From assembly GCF_022539315.1 (NCBI RefSeq), contig NC_066313.1:69009934-69073933 (forward strand): a DNA stretch of 64,000 bases, in the 5' to 3' direction. This DNA comes from Serinus canaria (taxonomy: Eukaryota > Chordata > Aves > Passeriformes > Fringillidae). The notes under the pieces were generated by a model. That model ran no database searches. It was not told where the DNA came from and worked only from the letters and a program-made list of their open reading frames with translations. The position numbers and the translations under genes are program-made. This document shows, piece by piece, positions 1 through 13,981 of this stretch. How positions within the stretch are numbered: the first letter of the stretch is position 1; each line of letters begins with the position of its first letter.

Positions 1-3000
1 TCAGAGCCGAATGCTAAAACATGAGAAACACAAACATGCTCTCATCTAAAATACATATCAAAAAAATTTAAAAATACTGTTTAATCATAGAACTCTAGAG
101 AAGTGGTTCTTTTTTCAGGAAACATTTATTCATTTATTCTGCTATTTAAAAAAAAAAAAAAAAGCAACCAACCCAGGTAAAGATGCAACTCAAAGTAATA
201 CTTTTCAGAGTGGTTCAAAACAGAAATCTGAAGTAAACTATTTGGGTTCATTAAAATATGAGAAGCTTTGTTCTGGTGGGAGTCTTATTTTCTTTTTTAT
301 CTGTTGTATTTTGTCATAAAAAATGAAGCATGTCTATTTCATTTGCATGGAATATCAGAAATCAGAATTTTTATCTTTTCAGGCCTTCCATAATCATATT
401 TTGTTGATTTTTTTCCCCTTTCCTTCAATTAATGTGAATTAGAATTTTCTGATAGAAATTTTCTGAAAACTTTTCTGAAACTATCTATTAAGTCAGCATG
501 CAGTGGTGTCTGCATATTAAAAGGAGAATTGCTGTGCATGAGCAGATTGGAGAAAGACTGAGTAGATGAAACATCATTAACAATAGAATAATACCTTCTT
601 CCTATTTATGCAATGCCTAGAAACCATATCCTGGGACCAATCCCACATGGCATTTTAGTTTTAATTAAATAATGTTTTAGAGACATAAGGGAGAGGAGGC
701 TGGTGACCCGATTAATCATTGTAGTGCTTGATTTTACATTGCAGCATCCCAAATGATTTCCAATGTGTTACTCTGATGTAAAGCTAGAGTATTGCAGGGA
801 TGTCTCAGGGTGAAGTTGGTTATTGTTTTTCCTCCATGGGCAAAGCTGATCTGAGATTTACCTTCTGCCTTCACTACCCTCCAGGCACTAATTTTAACTT
901 CTTGAGCCTTTTTATTTAACCTGATCATTTTTATTGCTTCTGTTCAAATTGCAGGCCACAGACAGTTCTGTCCTTCCTAAGTTGATGAGAGGGTCAAGTC
1001 AACATTGCTGCTGAGGTGGCCAAGGAATGATCCATACACCTAACAGGGATGAATACATACTGAGGTCCAGGATTTAGTCCACAGAAAATCAAATTCAAGA
1101 GTCATCTTTCTTCTTTTTTAATGTGTCCATGGTATTCTATGATCCTCACAACCTCCCCAAAACAGTGAATGTCATCTGTTTCCAGTACAGATTATCTTAT
1201 TTCCATGAGCAAAACTATTTCATTTTGCCAGTCATGTTTCCTGCCTTTTCCTCAACTACTCTTCATATTCTTCAGCTTATGCCTTATACATGAATTTTAT
1301 TGCACTGTTTGCATAGTTACATCACAGAAGTCGCCTTTTGTCTCTTACAGTTACAGATTACATTTAAATGTACAGTTTATGTACCTGTGCCCAAGTGCTC
1401 AGACTTTGTTGCTGGTTGTGACATTAGTGACATCTCAAAATGAAGTATCTCACAAATAGTTATGCTTTTGGTCAGATTCCAGGCAAACAAATATGAAATA
1501 TATTCTCTTCAATCTTTTTCAATTTTATGGGTATAATAGGTCACTGCTTTGTCAGCAAGACTTTTATTTAAACACTCACTTCATAAGCTACATAAATACT
1601 CACTTCATAAGCTACATAGATACTTAAAATTCTTCAATCTGTCATAACATCTGCAGAAGTTACTTTAAAATAGCTTACTTCACGTCTGCTTGCAATACTT
1701 GCAGTAAGAATTGGGTCACTGTCCATTAAGTAGCCTTGTACTCTCCTTTGAATGGAAGTTTCTTGCTTACTTGGTTATACAAGGACTTTTCTAGCATGTT
1801 CTCTGTTCGAGAGGTAGAGGAAAGCCAGGATATTTTGCCTCATGATTGAAATAATGTTCAATTTTACTGTTTTACTTTAATTCACATGAATATTTATTTA
1901 CACTCTGGAGTTTCAGTATTTATAACTGGAAAAAAAAACCCTAAGCTGTAGACTAGGTCTGCATGATAAGGTCCAGTAGGATGCATGTGACCGTGTTTGG
2001 CTCTCAAACAGATAATTTGTTTGGGTGCAGCATTTGCACTGCAGAACCACATCAGTGAGGCTTGGCCAAGTCAGCAGGCATTGTAAACCTGCTCTGCTGC
2101 ACGCACCTGTGGTTCATGCCACCAGACATCTGAGGAGACTTCACAAAGGTGTATTAATTCCAAGAGAAATTAAGAGGCCTAACCCTTCTGCAAAGGCGGC
2201 ACAGACATCCCACAGTCCAAACATACCCCTCCAGCAACAGAGTCACTGCACTTTTTTATTTTTATAGCATCTGGATGTGAGTAGCATCACTAAAATGTAG
2301 CAATGCTGCCCTCTCTATGGATGTGGAACATCATGTTAAAGGACTCCTATGTCACAACTGGGAAATACCTGCAGGAGGTCACACTGGGTCGGTGCTGAAA
2401 GACCCACTTTCTTTCTCCCTGACATGCTTCTTCATTTTCCTTCCCCGTGACACTCATCATGAAAGTTCAAGCAATTGAGGACTGACTCAATAACTTGTGT
2501 ACTTCTGTTCCAACAATGGAAGGTCAAGTAAAGGTAAAGCAAAACCAAAACAAAATGAAAAAGAGATGAGAATATAAGGCTTTTTCTATGAGGACTCAGA
2601 CTAACAGTTCCTTCTTTTGGTGGTTTTCTGACAATCTGAAGAGATTAAAGTGTAAAAAATACATTTCTTTGAACAAATGATTTATTTTTTTTAACTCTTA
2701 TTGCCAGGATATGAAAAAAAATCTAATTTCAATTAAACTACTTTTTTTTTCATAATTACTATAGTTTCTACCCCCTTTTTCAGAAGCAAATTGGGGAGAG
2801 ATTGCAAAATATTTTTTAGTAATTACGTATTTAAATAACTTAAATAAAATATTTTATTGTTTTTAAACTTAACTTTTAAAAGTCAAACTGAAGTAAATCT
2901 AAGATGGAACATTTCAGCAGTCTGGTGATAACCTTAGCTTTTAGCATTCTGTCTGAGGTATCCACCAAGGCATCTTAACAGTCAATAGAGAGAAATTAAC

Positions 3001-4610
3001 CATTCAGTTTGTACTACAATATGTTCAGAACAAGTAGAATAAATTGTGTTGGGAAAGTATTATTCATGACACTTTATTTCAAAGACCCTTAACTGTCTAC
3101 ATCAATTTACACTAAAACTAGCTTCCTTTTAAATGATTATACCTAGATGGGTCTAAGGTAATTCAAAAGATTAAATGACATAGAGAGGAAGTTTATAAAA
3201 AATAATATTTTATTGAAAAAATATAGACATGCTTTAACTTTTTTTTAAGTCCTCATTTTTTCAGTCTTTTTTGAACAAAAATAATGTTGAAATATTTTCA
3301 CTCATTACTGTATTTCAAGGGGAGTTAGCAGCAAGTTATCATCCAGGTGTAGTTCAATATAAAAATAGGGAAATCTTTTGAAATGGAATAAACAAGTCAT
3401 TATGTTGTATCTTCAAAATTTTCTTTGAAAAGATAAATATAAAAAAGGACTGTTGCATTGTTATTTCTTACCTTTCAGTATTGCAGAGGGCTGTTCACTT
3501 ATTTTCTCTGTTACAGCTCTACCAACATATAAGAGAGAAATGAAGGGTGAAAAGAAAGAGTGCTATGTTGATGACTGTCATAAAAGTATGATTTTATTGA
3601 TCATATTATGTGTATCAGTAGTTTTATTGTTCTGAATCTTGACTCATTAAAATTACGCTTGGGTAGCAATTTTCCTAATTATTACAAAACTCATTTAATA
3701 TATGATTTTTTGTGCATCTTCAGGAGCATTTTTTCCCATACACTATTTATTACAAACATTTAAAATATTATCTATTTTATAAGTTAGCATAATCTTGTTG
3801 ACACCAAAAAAATCAATCTTTTTTAAGATCTCAATCTTATGGCAAAATAGTACTTAAATTCAGATACTCTGAAGAGTCAAGAATATTTAAAAGAGTAATG
3901 ATTAAAAGTAAAAATGAAATTACATCTTAATGACATTGCTGTTGCTAGGAGATTCCAGCTACTGCTTAAGAGATGAATGTGTCCTTTTTCTTAATTAAAA
4001 AATGATTAATAAATAGATAAACGACTAAAATGCCAACCTTTTAGTAAATTTGTGTGGAAACATCCAATGTGTAATCTGCTTAAGCAGCAGCAGCAACAAA
4101 AAAATCACACAAAAGACAGGGGACAAAAAATAGGCCAATCTTTCAATTGTTCTTTTAAGCTGTCAAGCTACACGTCTGTGCTGCTGCAAAAAACAACCTT
4201 AATTAATATTGGTCACTGTGAAGAAAAGGATATGCAGTTAGATGGACAATTTATCCAGCCTAGTACAATGTTTATTATGGTCTCTCTGTCCAGTCTGCAC
4301 GTAATACAAAACTATAATTTAGCTATTACCACCTAGCTCAGTAGATATAATGGGATTTTGTTATGGCTTAGAAGCTCTCAAGGTTTTACAAAGAAGCTAA
4401 AAGGCAAAACATCACTCAGAAAGGCCTCCTGGACAAGTTTCACATTTTTCTTCGGCAGACTAGGAATTTTTGACTTTTTTTTTTTATAGTGTATTTTTAT
4501 TTTCCACATACCCAGTCCAACATATTGATAAAAAGTAATAGAATAACAGTTTCAGTTTGGTAAAGGTGTAGGAAACCTGAAAAGTAGGATTTATTGCAAA
4601 ACCATGTAAG
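1..4610. other. AT-rich unique DNA, no gene seen
   Basis: No coding region, RNA gene or interspersed repeat that I recognise. The open frames are under 100 codons, are scattered on both strands, and match no protein family known to me. Short A or T runs are common (for example near 150-165 and 2700-2750). The only local structure is a small 24-bp tandem duplication near 1574-1621, listed separately. A diverged transposon fragment or a conserved non-coding element could be present without my being able to tell. Confidence 0.6.
1574..1621. repeat. 24-bp tandem duplication
   Basis: Two adjacent copies of a 24-bp unit beginning ACTCACTTCATAAGCTACAT. They are nearly identical, differing by one base near the end (AAAT versus AGAT). 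This looks like a recent local duplication, probably from replication slippage. No function is implied. Confidence 0.85.
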
Positions 4611-5345
4611 ATCATAGACTCACAGAAGGGGTTGGGTTGGAAGGGACCCTAAAGATCACTGAGTGCAAACACCCCTGCGATGAAGAGTCTTCCATTAGAC
4701 TGGGATGCTCAAGGACCCCATCCAATCTGTACTTGAACACTTCCAGGCATTCACAGCTTCTCTGGGCAACCTGTTTCAATGCTTTAACACCTTCTCAGTA
4801 AAGAACTTAATAATTTCCAGTCTGAATCTACCCTCTTTCTACTGAAACTCATTAGCCCTTGTAATATCACTACATGTCCTTGTAAAAAGTGCCTCTCCAG
4901 CTTTCTTGTCAGCCCTCTCTATGTACTGAAAGGCCACAGTAAGGTCAGCCCAGAGCCTTCTGTTCTCCAGACTGAATAACTTCAACTCATTCAACTTTTT
5001 CTCATAAGAGAGATAATGTCCCCCCTCTGTTGGGGACCCCAGAGCTGGATGCAGCACTGCAGGTGGGGTCTCACCACAGCAGAGGGGCAGAACTCCCTCC
5101 CTGTCCCTGCTGCCCACGCTGCTTTGGATGCAGCCCAGGACACGTTTGGCTGTCTGAGCTGGGAGTGCAAATTGCTGGCTCATGTCCAGCCTCTCAGCCA
5201 CCAGCACCCCCAAGCCCTTCTCTGCAGGGCTGCTCTCCATCTGCTCATCCCCAGCCTGTGTTGATGCCAGGGGTTTCCCCGATCCAGGTACTTTGCACAT
5301 TGCCTCATGGGATTCCCAGGGGTCCACTACTCAAGCTTGTCCACA
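4611..5345 (-). mobile_element. CR1 LINE, 5'-truncated 3' part (ORF2 C-terminus plus 3' UTR)
   Basis: CR1 is the main non-LTR retrotransposon of birds; its ORF2 encodes an endonuclease and reverse transcriptase. This copy lies on the minus strand. Its 3' end is at 4611, where the plus strand begins ATCATAGACTCACAGAA, the complement of the usual short-repeat CR1 tail. In the minus frame (about 5327-4839) short stretches typical of the ORF2 C-terminus can be read: VLVAERLDMSQQ, RVLGCIQSSV, LSYEKKLNELKLFSLENRRL and GEALFTRTCSD. The domain upstream of this, including the reverse transcriptase core, is absent, as in most CR1 copies. The reading frame stays open for about 160 codons but has lost residues relative to the family, including the stretch after the REGVLPL segment, and has no start of its own. 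It is a dead fragment, not a gene. Similarity fades near 5345. Confidence 0.93.
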
Positions 5346-8300
5346 TCATCATGGTTGTAGTTAATTTCAACACTAATGTGAATTTTCTAGAAAAGACACC
5401 ATTAAAATGAAAAGGTTTTTTTTGTCCTGCGCCCTTACTCCAAAGATTTGACATTTACATACGTTAGAATGAAACCAAAGAACAAACATACAAGTTTACC
5501 TGGAAATCAGAGACAACTTGAAAAAGAGCCAAGAATTTATATAATTTACATGCTTAAAGACTTAGTCATTAAAACAGGAGAAGATATTTGATGTTTATTT
5601 CATTGACGTTTAAAAAGTGATTTTGATCTTCGCATGTAGTTCAGGGCAATAATATTTATTTTCTTTGCAAAAAACTTAGGTAGCCTTAGGAAATCTCTGA
5701 ACAAGTTCTCTTGAGAAAAAAAACCAAAAAAAAACCAAAATAAAAAACGAGCATAGATGCGCTACTGATAAAAGTTTAAAGCTGGTAATTTTATCTATCC
5801 ATTGTAAACATTATAAACATGCACGAGCACAGGTTTTAAATTCCAAATATCCTTTTACAAATGCAGGTTCTGTAAGTGGTAGAAACAACCCCCAAACAAC
5901 CCCGCAGTTTCTTGCAACTCTTTCCAAATCTTTAAACATCCTTGTCTGGATTTGTGGTGTTTGGTTCTGGGTTTGGTTCTGGGTTTGGTCTGAGGTTTTC
6001 TTTTGGGTCTGTTAAGGTCGGTTGTGTAGCATAATTAACATGAAAGCTGATCCCAAAAGACATAAAGTATTCACAATTCCCAGAGAATTCTTGGGAAAAC
6101 AGAGATGTTCAGTACTTTGCAGAGTCAAAGTAATACAGAGATAGATGAAGTCTTGGGAGCATGGGATTTTTTTTTTTTTTTTTTAAATTTCTGAACAATG
6201 TGAAGAAAGGCCTGTAGGACATTTTTGGCTTGGTGATGCCATCTTCAGTTCAGGCAGGAGTTTGAAAACTAAAGTCAGAATAATTGATAAAACAGCACTT
6301 TTCTGACAGAAATGCACAATAGTATTTGATCTTTATGTATTTTTTTCATAAATTGCTAAAATCTGCCTATTAAATATTTTTTACTAGTTAAGAATCTTCT
6401 TAAGCATTTGGCATAATTGATTGCTAAAACAATATTGATAGTACAAAAAATGATCCTAAATGAATGTGAAAAATAAACTGATGAACAAATCACAGGGTGC
6501 AGACTCTGACTGGGTGGGAGCTTTGTCACTTTTCCTCTTCCTGTGACCTTCTGTCTGTTAAGGAGAGAAAGTGAGTAGGTGTGTTAAAGAGAGAAAGCCA
6601 GAGAGGAGGGAAGACAGAGGAGGAAGGAGGAAAGGAAGGCCAATACAACAACAATATTAAAAAAATGGTTTGGGACAATAATATTAATCTAATAAGATTT
6701 TAAATAATGAAGCATTGTGTTGCTCACCCAAATGTAAAGAAACTGACACATAGCTTAGGCAGTGTTTTTAGGTCCAAAAAATTAGATTGATTAGGGGGAT
6801 AATACTGGAAAAAACTAGATGCTTTTTAATTTTTTTTTCCTTGCACAGATATAAATCCACTGTTTTTACTGTCTAGGAAAATTCATGCAATTCTTTTTTA
6901 AAAACTAAAATGTATAAAAGGAAAGTATTTTCAAATGCCTTATTAGTAACAATATTGCCTGGGAATAATGCAGATGTTAGTAACAACAAAACATTCTTGC
7001 TATAAGGATAGGGATTCTGTCTATTTGTCTGCATAGAAGTGTGTATTCCTCTCAGTTGGATAACAGATGTGAAGTAACTTTGATGTCTCTGGTTAAAAAA
7101 CATATGCAAATAAGAAAGCTAAACAACATTATCCCATCAGATGTAATCAAAATAATTTGGCAGTTATCAATAAACAAGTTAATTATGGTTTAGCACTTGC
7201 AAGAAACAGGCAGAATGCTACGTCTCAATGGCATCAAGCTAGAAATTAAAAATACTTGGAGTTTTGTTTAACATTTTTGCAGCCCAGTGATGTCTTGCAG
7301 ATTTGATCACTACTCTGAGGACAACTTTGGTGCTGAGATCCCATTTCCTTTACTGGCAGTGAACATCCCAGGACACAGTAAAAGACACAAACTAGTCCAG
7401 ATCAGGAAGTCAGCTAATCACTTTAAGACTCAGGGAGTGGATGTGCCATGATAGTCATGGCCTAACCTAAAGAACCTAGAAAGAGAAGCTCACTGAGATA
7501 GAGCAGAAGAGTGGAAGAATTAACTCAGGCCTGAAAGAACTGGTGCTAAACAAAGATTTGTATCAGCAGACCAGTTTAATGTCCCTGTTTAGAAAGGGAC
7601 CTTGCTTTAAACTGCAGTGAAAGCCATCCTAAGAAATCAGAGGTGTTTTGGCATCTTTTGTATACACCATAGAAGAAGAAGGTGGTTGTAGGTTTGAGCT
7701 CCGAAAAATTAAAAATCCCATTGTAAAAGTACTAACTGATTTTGATTCACCAAGTACAGGAAATACTCTTAAAATATTTAACAGACACTCAAGTGCGACA
7801 ATTAAAAAAAAAGAAACCAACAAAAAGACATTTGTCCAGGAAAGATGGTTTTATCCAAGAGGGCTGTGATTTTGGGGTTTTTTTTTTGTCTGGTGGTTTA
7901 AATCTGCAGTCTGCATTATTTCCAGTACAATATTCTTTACATCCCGCTGGATTTAAGACACAGATAAAGGTGGATTAGTGAATAAAGGAAGGATCTTAGT
8001 ACAGCAGAATAAAAGAAACTCTGCTATTTGAGGAACAAAGCAATCAAATATATTTGTTAGTAGGCCACATAGCAACTCACCAGATTCTCTTTTGCATGTG
8101 TATATAAACAGCTAAATACATCTATGTATACATTTGTATTTATGTATATGTTTATATATACATATGAATATTCAAGCATTTGATGGGTGTAAATTCATAA
8201 TAATGAAAAAATATTATACTAATACATGCAGGCTAATAAAATAAAATAGCATCGATAATAATTCCTAAACTCTACCTTAGATTAAACCCTAGTTGTCCGA

Positions 8301-11300
8301 AACAATATATTTTTTAATAGAAAAGATGTATCAACTCTATCACCAACACTCTCATCAAATTTTAGTGGAGGCAGATCTCTATTGCTTTATTAGAGATAAA
8401 TATGTGAGGTTACCTCCTGGCATATCAGTAGGGACTAAGGCCTGTCTCACTTTATCTGACAGCTTGATTCTCTTGCAAAGTATAGAAGAGAGTACAAACA
8501 TTCAAACGCATAACTGTTTAAAGACAGAGCTAAAACAGTCCAAAGCAAACATTTTTCAATGATCTTTAACAATCTCTTACTATTGCTAAGTTCCAGGAAC
8601 AGCAGAAACATTTAAAGTGTGGTAATGAACAGAGACAAGGCATGTGGTGGTCGTGCTTGATGACTTCTAACCTCTGTGACACATACTCCTGGCTGGATGC
8701 TCACACACTGGCTGTTTCAGATCCTTATCTACAAAATATTCTCTGTTTGGGCATGAGGCACCTGAAGTAAAATAGCACATTTCTGTCACCAAGGCACACC
8801 AAACTCAACACCAGCCTGGGCTGGTTCAGGTTCATGTTGTCACTTCTGCAGTTAAATCAGCTCATATGCAGACCCACATTCTCCCACACTCTGCCTCTAG
8901 GGTGTAAAGGAAACTACATAAAGGAAAACGTTTCTTTTCTTTCAGATCCTGTTATTTCAAGCACAAACAACACCAGATTCTTTTTTGTGTGTGCTTCTGA
9001 GTCATGAGGACGGACGGGTAATGCCCCTATTTGTCTCTGTGTTTCGTTAGCATTCAAGCGCTATCTCTGTGTCTCGTTAACATTCCAGTGCAAATAAAGC
9101 TCTTTCAAGTCAATGGACTTGATACAACAATGGACTGCTCTAGTTTTAGGTGACTCCAAGGAATGTAGCTGAATTGATTTCAGTGTACTGCAGTGGTTAG
9201 CCAAGATCAATATTGGTAACAGTAGTAGTAAGAAGCCAATATCCACAAAATATTATCTTCACTAGCTGGGGCTGAACACGGATTCATCTACTCCTAACTT
9301 TTACCAACTAACTGCACAAAGAATATTGATCTTATTTGCAGGACTGTGGCAAATGTTGCTCAGTAAAATTGTACAATTAAAAAGGTTTACCAGCTGATCT
9401 TTATCTGAAATGTTGAATCATAACTCATCATACCGTACAGATTGACCACATTACTGTAATTCAGGGTAATGTTGAGCTTCTCAATTTGCAGAATAACCAG
9501 AGCTTATTTTCTTTTTAATTTCACGATTCTTGAGAATTAAATGCAATTTTCAATTATTTTTAAATAACTGTCCACTCTACATAATAGTCTCTTTGAGAAA
9601 TAATTAAGAAAAAATGACCTTCTGAAAGGTCCTATATACTCCTAATGTAGTAAGGATTTAGCACAGTGTTTAACTGAAAGAAATAAAATACATATCCTAG
9701 GGCAGCTGATGAGAATTTAGGCCCACTACAGCGATGCAGATATTCATAATTCTTGCTTTTAACTGCCATCTTCTCTAATTGCCATTGAGGATTCTTAAAT
9801 GTATTTGTTTTGGATTCTTCGCCCTCCTATTTCCCGGATTATAGGAATTTTGATTGCTAGGATGCTTCTTTCAGTTCTTCCTGGGATACCAATTAGCAGG
9901 ACAATACTACAGGAGGGATTTTAGCAGCAGTAATCCAGAACACTTAAAAAAAAAGATGCTACATAAAACATAAAAAACACTGTTCCTAATAAAAAAAGGG
10001 GTCAAAGGTTCCAAGGAAGGCTTTGTACTTCCAGGGGACTCACTCTTTGGGTAGCTCCACTGCAGGAAAGAAGAACCAAAGCATTGTCACTTGGCCTTAG
10101 GTTTTGCACTCATAAATTGCCCTGATTGCAGGCATTGCTGCAGAGATACAGCAAAGGAAGGTCTTATTGCCACCCTTTCTCCAGATCTGAAAACTTGCTT
10201 GTCAGAAAATGAGCTGTGAAACCACAGCTACAATCAATGTTTGACTCTCCAAAGCACACAGGACCTCCGTGTCACTTCAGCAGCTGTTTATGAGATTTGC
10301 TGTGTGATCTCCTTCTCCTCAATTTAATATGAATCAAAGGCATTCTGTACCTAGCAGAATTATCCTCCTTGGTTTTTTGTACTGATGAGGGAGATAAGAT
10401 GCTATAACATGAGAGAAAGATAAAGAACAGGGAAGGCATTGCTGTTAAAAGGTAAAGCAATGAAGGCCTATGAGCAGGTATTAGCCATTTTCACTAGTTT
10501 TATTGTTTTGCTTATAGAGTACTTAGGGTTTGCACTCACAGGAGAGCAGCAGTGATAGAAGTCTGATATCATTGCTACCAGAAGTCCCCTGGAAACTGTG
10601 CCAAAGCCAGAAGTTCAGTGTCTCATGAGTATTTCCACTTGGGAAATAAAATTCCTAAGAATTTTCCATTAGAAAACACCAGCTTAACAACAGAAATAAT
10701 TAACTATTCTGATTCAGGCAGCATTTAATTTAGGTGAAATATAAAAGTGAGGATCAAGTTTCTAAACTTTAAAATCCTAGTGTGAGACCTCTCAATGAAA
10801 AGTTCAAATTTCATTCCAAAATTATTTTGCTTTGAATTTTGTAGATATACACACACAAATTAAACTACTACAAAAAACCAAAAATAAAGAAAAGCATCCT
10901 GTCTTATTTGGGAAGAAAAAGATTCAAAATTTTTGCTTTTTACCCTGAACTGAAATTATTTAAATAAATATATGCTTTGTTTCATGAGGTAGGGAACCAG
11001 TTTTGGCTATTGATCTGGTTCAGTGCTTTTGCTGGTTTCAAGGATAACTCATTTTCTCTTTGTGTTCATCATCATCATCTACCAACATGACAAAGCTGAT
11101 CTGCCCTCCTATTAAAGTTTTTGCAAGCCTTTTGGAGCTAGTTGGTGTCCCTTTTCGGGGCTGACTACTGACTTACTCTTCAGGTAATCCTTGATTTCAG
11201 GGAGCTCCATGTTTTTTCAGGCACTTGAACCACATAATGTATTTCCAGGTTCAGATCAGGTTTGCTGCACTTCTTGTACACAATGCCATAAGATGCATCA

Positions 11301-13591
11301 GTGCTTACTATAGTACCTTGGAAAGGATTAAAGACCCTAAATAGCCCAGTGTAGCCATCATGTTTTAACCCTTCTGCTGATTAAATATGCCTCAGACAGG
11401 ACCCAAAAAAGACACGTGTAAGTGTGCTGCCTGACTGATATCTGAGGAACAAACCTTCTATACTATTTTATCCAGCAATAAAAAATGGTCCTAAACAGAA
11501 GATTCACATGGATGGAAGATCAGGCCCTAAACCCACACAATACACACAAAGTCATTGGGATTTTCCCACTAAAGATAGATTATACAGTTAGTCTAAAATC
11601 TTTGCTTGTGGAGAGTTTTTCAGTTTGCAAAAGATTAGAGAACTTCCAAGATTCTCTGAAAGCCCACAAAACCACATCAGTATCCTTGGGGGATCCAAAA
11701 TAACAGAGGGATTGACCCTCTTTTCCATCATGGAAAAAAAACCCCACATCTAGAAGAAACCCACAGATACAGGCACATGGGCATATAGAAATTAAAATTT
11801 CCTGGAACTCTACACCAAGCACACCCTAGTCAATTCCCAGAACAGGCTTTACTTGAAAAAGTTTTGGATCACAACCTTTTTGTACTGTCTTTTTAGGGGT
11901 TAGTAATTGATCTTTGCTTAGAAGGAAAACTGTGTGATGTCAGAGATATGGAAGCATACTCATAAAATAAAAAGTAAAAATGTAGGCATATCTTTTCCTA
12001 ATTGTGACTGTTATGACTCTCTGACAAGCTTCCTAGCATTAGCTTTTCTCACAAGTGCATTCCCTACGATACTCACTGTATTGTAAGACTGAAAAAAGGA
12101 CACTATTATCCTCTGCTGTCACTTCAGTAGAACCTTTTGTAAATTACTGGCTTTAATTACAACAGCTGGGGTTGTAAGGTGTAAAATTATTTTTGTTTTG
12201 ACTTCTGTTTTCTTCTTACTCATGTATTCTGCAAAGACTTTTAACACATTTTTGACTCCTGTGAAATACTAGCTAATAAAGGGACTGGCTCTTGCCATGT
12301 GCAGCGAGGTAAGCCTTTCATAATATTTATCCAGAACCAAATATACAACTACACATTTTCCATTCCTTTCTTGACCTGCTGAGCCAGAGATTAAGGACTC
12401 AGCACACCTAAAGGCTGTCATGTTTCTCCCATTGACTACGGTAAGATCAGAGAAATGGAGTAAATAACAGATAGGGTCCTATGTTGCTAGGTAACAAAAC
12501 ATCTGTGCATATATCTGTTTCCTGTAGGAATAAGATCTAGCAATCTTCTCCCTTATGACCTTCTAAAAATATTCACCCAGAATAATTTGGACTCCTTGTA
12601 TGTAATTTTCAGACAGGATATTTGTGTTGTTAAATGTAAAGGTGTTCTATGTAGTGCTCAACTCTGAGTGTTTAGTTACACTTTCTTCTGTACATTTTTT
12701 TACATGCTAGTGTGTGGATGCCTTTGTTTTTTTTTTTTATATACACAGCAAAATAAATTTTTAAAAGTTAAGAAAATGGAAGGAATTTATTTAACACAAA
12801 TTTAGTTTTGAAGCTAAAATCCTTGTCTTCCAGTGCAAATGATAGTAAAAAGATCTGTAAAACACCACCATCAATGCAAATATAGGAGGGCTGGGGGGAC
12901 AGACAGACATTTCTTTTTATTAGCAAGGTACTAAAATGCAAAGTATGCTATTTGATCAAAATTAGGCTGGAGATTTTTTATTAAAAACTAGAGTCAGAAG
13001 GAAGGCTGAAAACAAGCAGAGATTAATCATCTGAGCTGGAGGAATATTTGCTTCCCTGAGGATGCTAATGAAAACCCAAATATAAATATCATAATACCTG
13101 GTGACTGTGAAGTAAAGAAGGGTGCAGATAATTTTAATAAAATGACTTATCTATCTAGAGCACCCATATGCTTTCAGTTTCCTGGGATGACAGCTGTTCT
13201 GTCAGGTAGATGTCAAGAAGAGCACATGCCACTGTCATTAGCAAGGTTAGTTCCCATCAGGGGCCACAGAGCAGTAATGGCTGTGCTCTAGTTTTTAGCT
13301 CCATTTTCTGCAGCTGTGCATGCTCAGCTTAATCTTGTCAAGAAGAACATAGAGAGAAAGGAAAATCCCAACATGAATGGTAGGGCCATGACCTCTGACA
13401 TCTATCACTGTGTATCATCCACAAATCCCAGCCTGAGGCAGTTCCACAAGTCTTGAAAAAAAAGGTTTGCATTCTGGAAGAAGAAATAAGATAGCTCTGC
13501 ATGTAAATGGCTGTAAATATATTTCTTGCTCCAATCTGTGAAGATGTATGTACCAACATGATTCCAGCTTGGCCTGCCTGCAGTCCCTTCA
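5346..13591. other. AT-rich unique DNA, no gene seen
   Basis: No recognised gene or transposon in about 8 kb. Minor items are an A-rich tract broken by CC near 5716-5750, two to three 12-14-bp units of a GGTTCTGGGTTT-like repeat near 5960-5990, a T run near 6171-6184, an AT-rich stretch near 8100-8170, and a 30-bp tandem duplication at 9034-9093. The segment 8640-8900 is somewhat richer in GC but matches no repeat I know. Confidence 0.55.
9034..9093. repeat. 30-bp tandem duplication
   Basis: Two adjacent 30-bp units each start TCTCTGTGT and contain a TCGTTA core followed by CATTC. They differ at roughly five positions, so the duplication is older than the one at 1574. Both copies retain a CpG in the TCGTTA core. 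It lies just downstream of a CpG-containing segment (GGACGGACGGG near 9009). Confidence 0.75.
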
Positions 13592-13981
13592 GGGGAGGGA
13601 GGGAGGAAGGAAGGAAGGAAGGAGGAGGAAGGAAGGAAGGAAGGAAGGAAGGAAGGAAGGAAGGAAGGAAGGAAGGAAGGAAGGAAGGAAGGAAGGAAGG
13701 CAGTGAGGAGGAAGGACGGGGAGGAGGAGGGAGGACGGAGGAAGAAGGAAGGACAGGAAGGAAGGAAGGCAGGAAGGACGGAAGGCAGGACGGAAGGACA
13801 GTGCGGCCGGACGTGTCAAGGCCAGGAACGGAAGGCATGTCGGACGGAAGTCGACGGCAGGAAGGACGGAAGGAAGGAAGGCAGGAAGGACGGAAGGAAG
13901 GAAGTGCCGGAAGGACGGCAGGCCGGAAGGAAGGATCAGGAAGGAAGGAAGGACGGAAGGACAGGAAGGAAGGAAGGAAGG
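13592..13981. repeat. GGAA/GGAC purine simple repeat with CpG-dense interior
   Basis: A nearly pure purine stretch on the plus strand. From about 13627 to 13700 it is an uninterrupted run of GGAA units. From about 13700 to 13981 it becomes a degenerate mix of GGAA, GGAC, GGCAGGAA and GGAGGA units. By eye I count about 18 CpG dinucleotides between 13718 and 13960, against very few in the surrounding AT-rich DNA. The repeat opens long frames on both strands, giving low-complexity Lys-Glu-Gly-Arg or Pro-Ser-Phe-Leu strings. These are artefacts of the period-4 repeat, not genes. Confidence 0.95.

Noticed and set aside
4839..5327. 162-codon minus-strand frame, the longest non-repetitive frame of the first 10 kb
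   Set aside because: It is the decayed C-terminal end of CR1 ORF2, 5'-truncated and missing its catalytic part; annotated as a mobile element, not a gene.
5955..5992. Telomere-like GGTTCTGGGTTT repeat
   Set aside because: Only two to three units, and they are not TTAGGG; a small local duplication.
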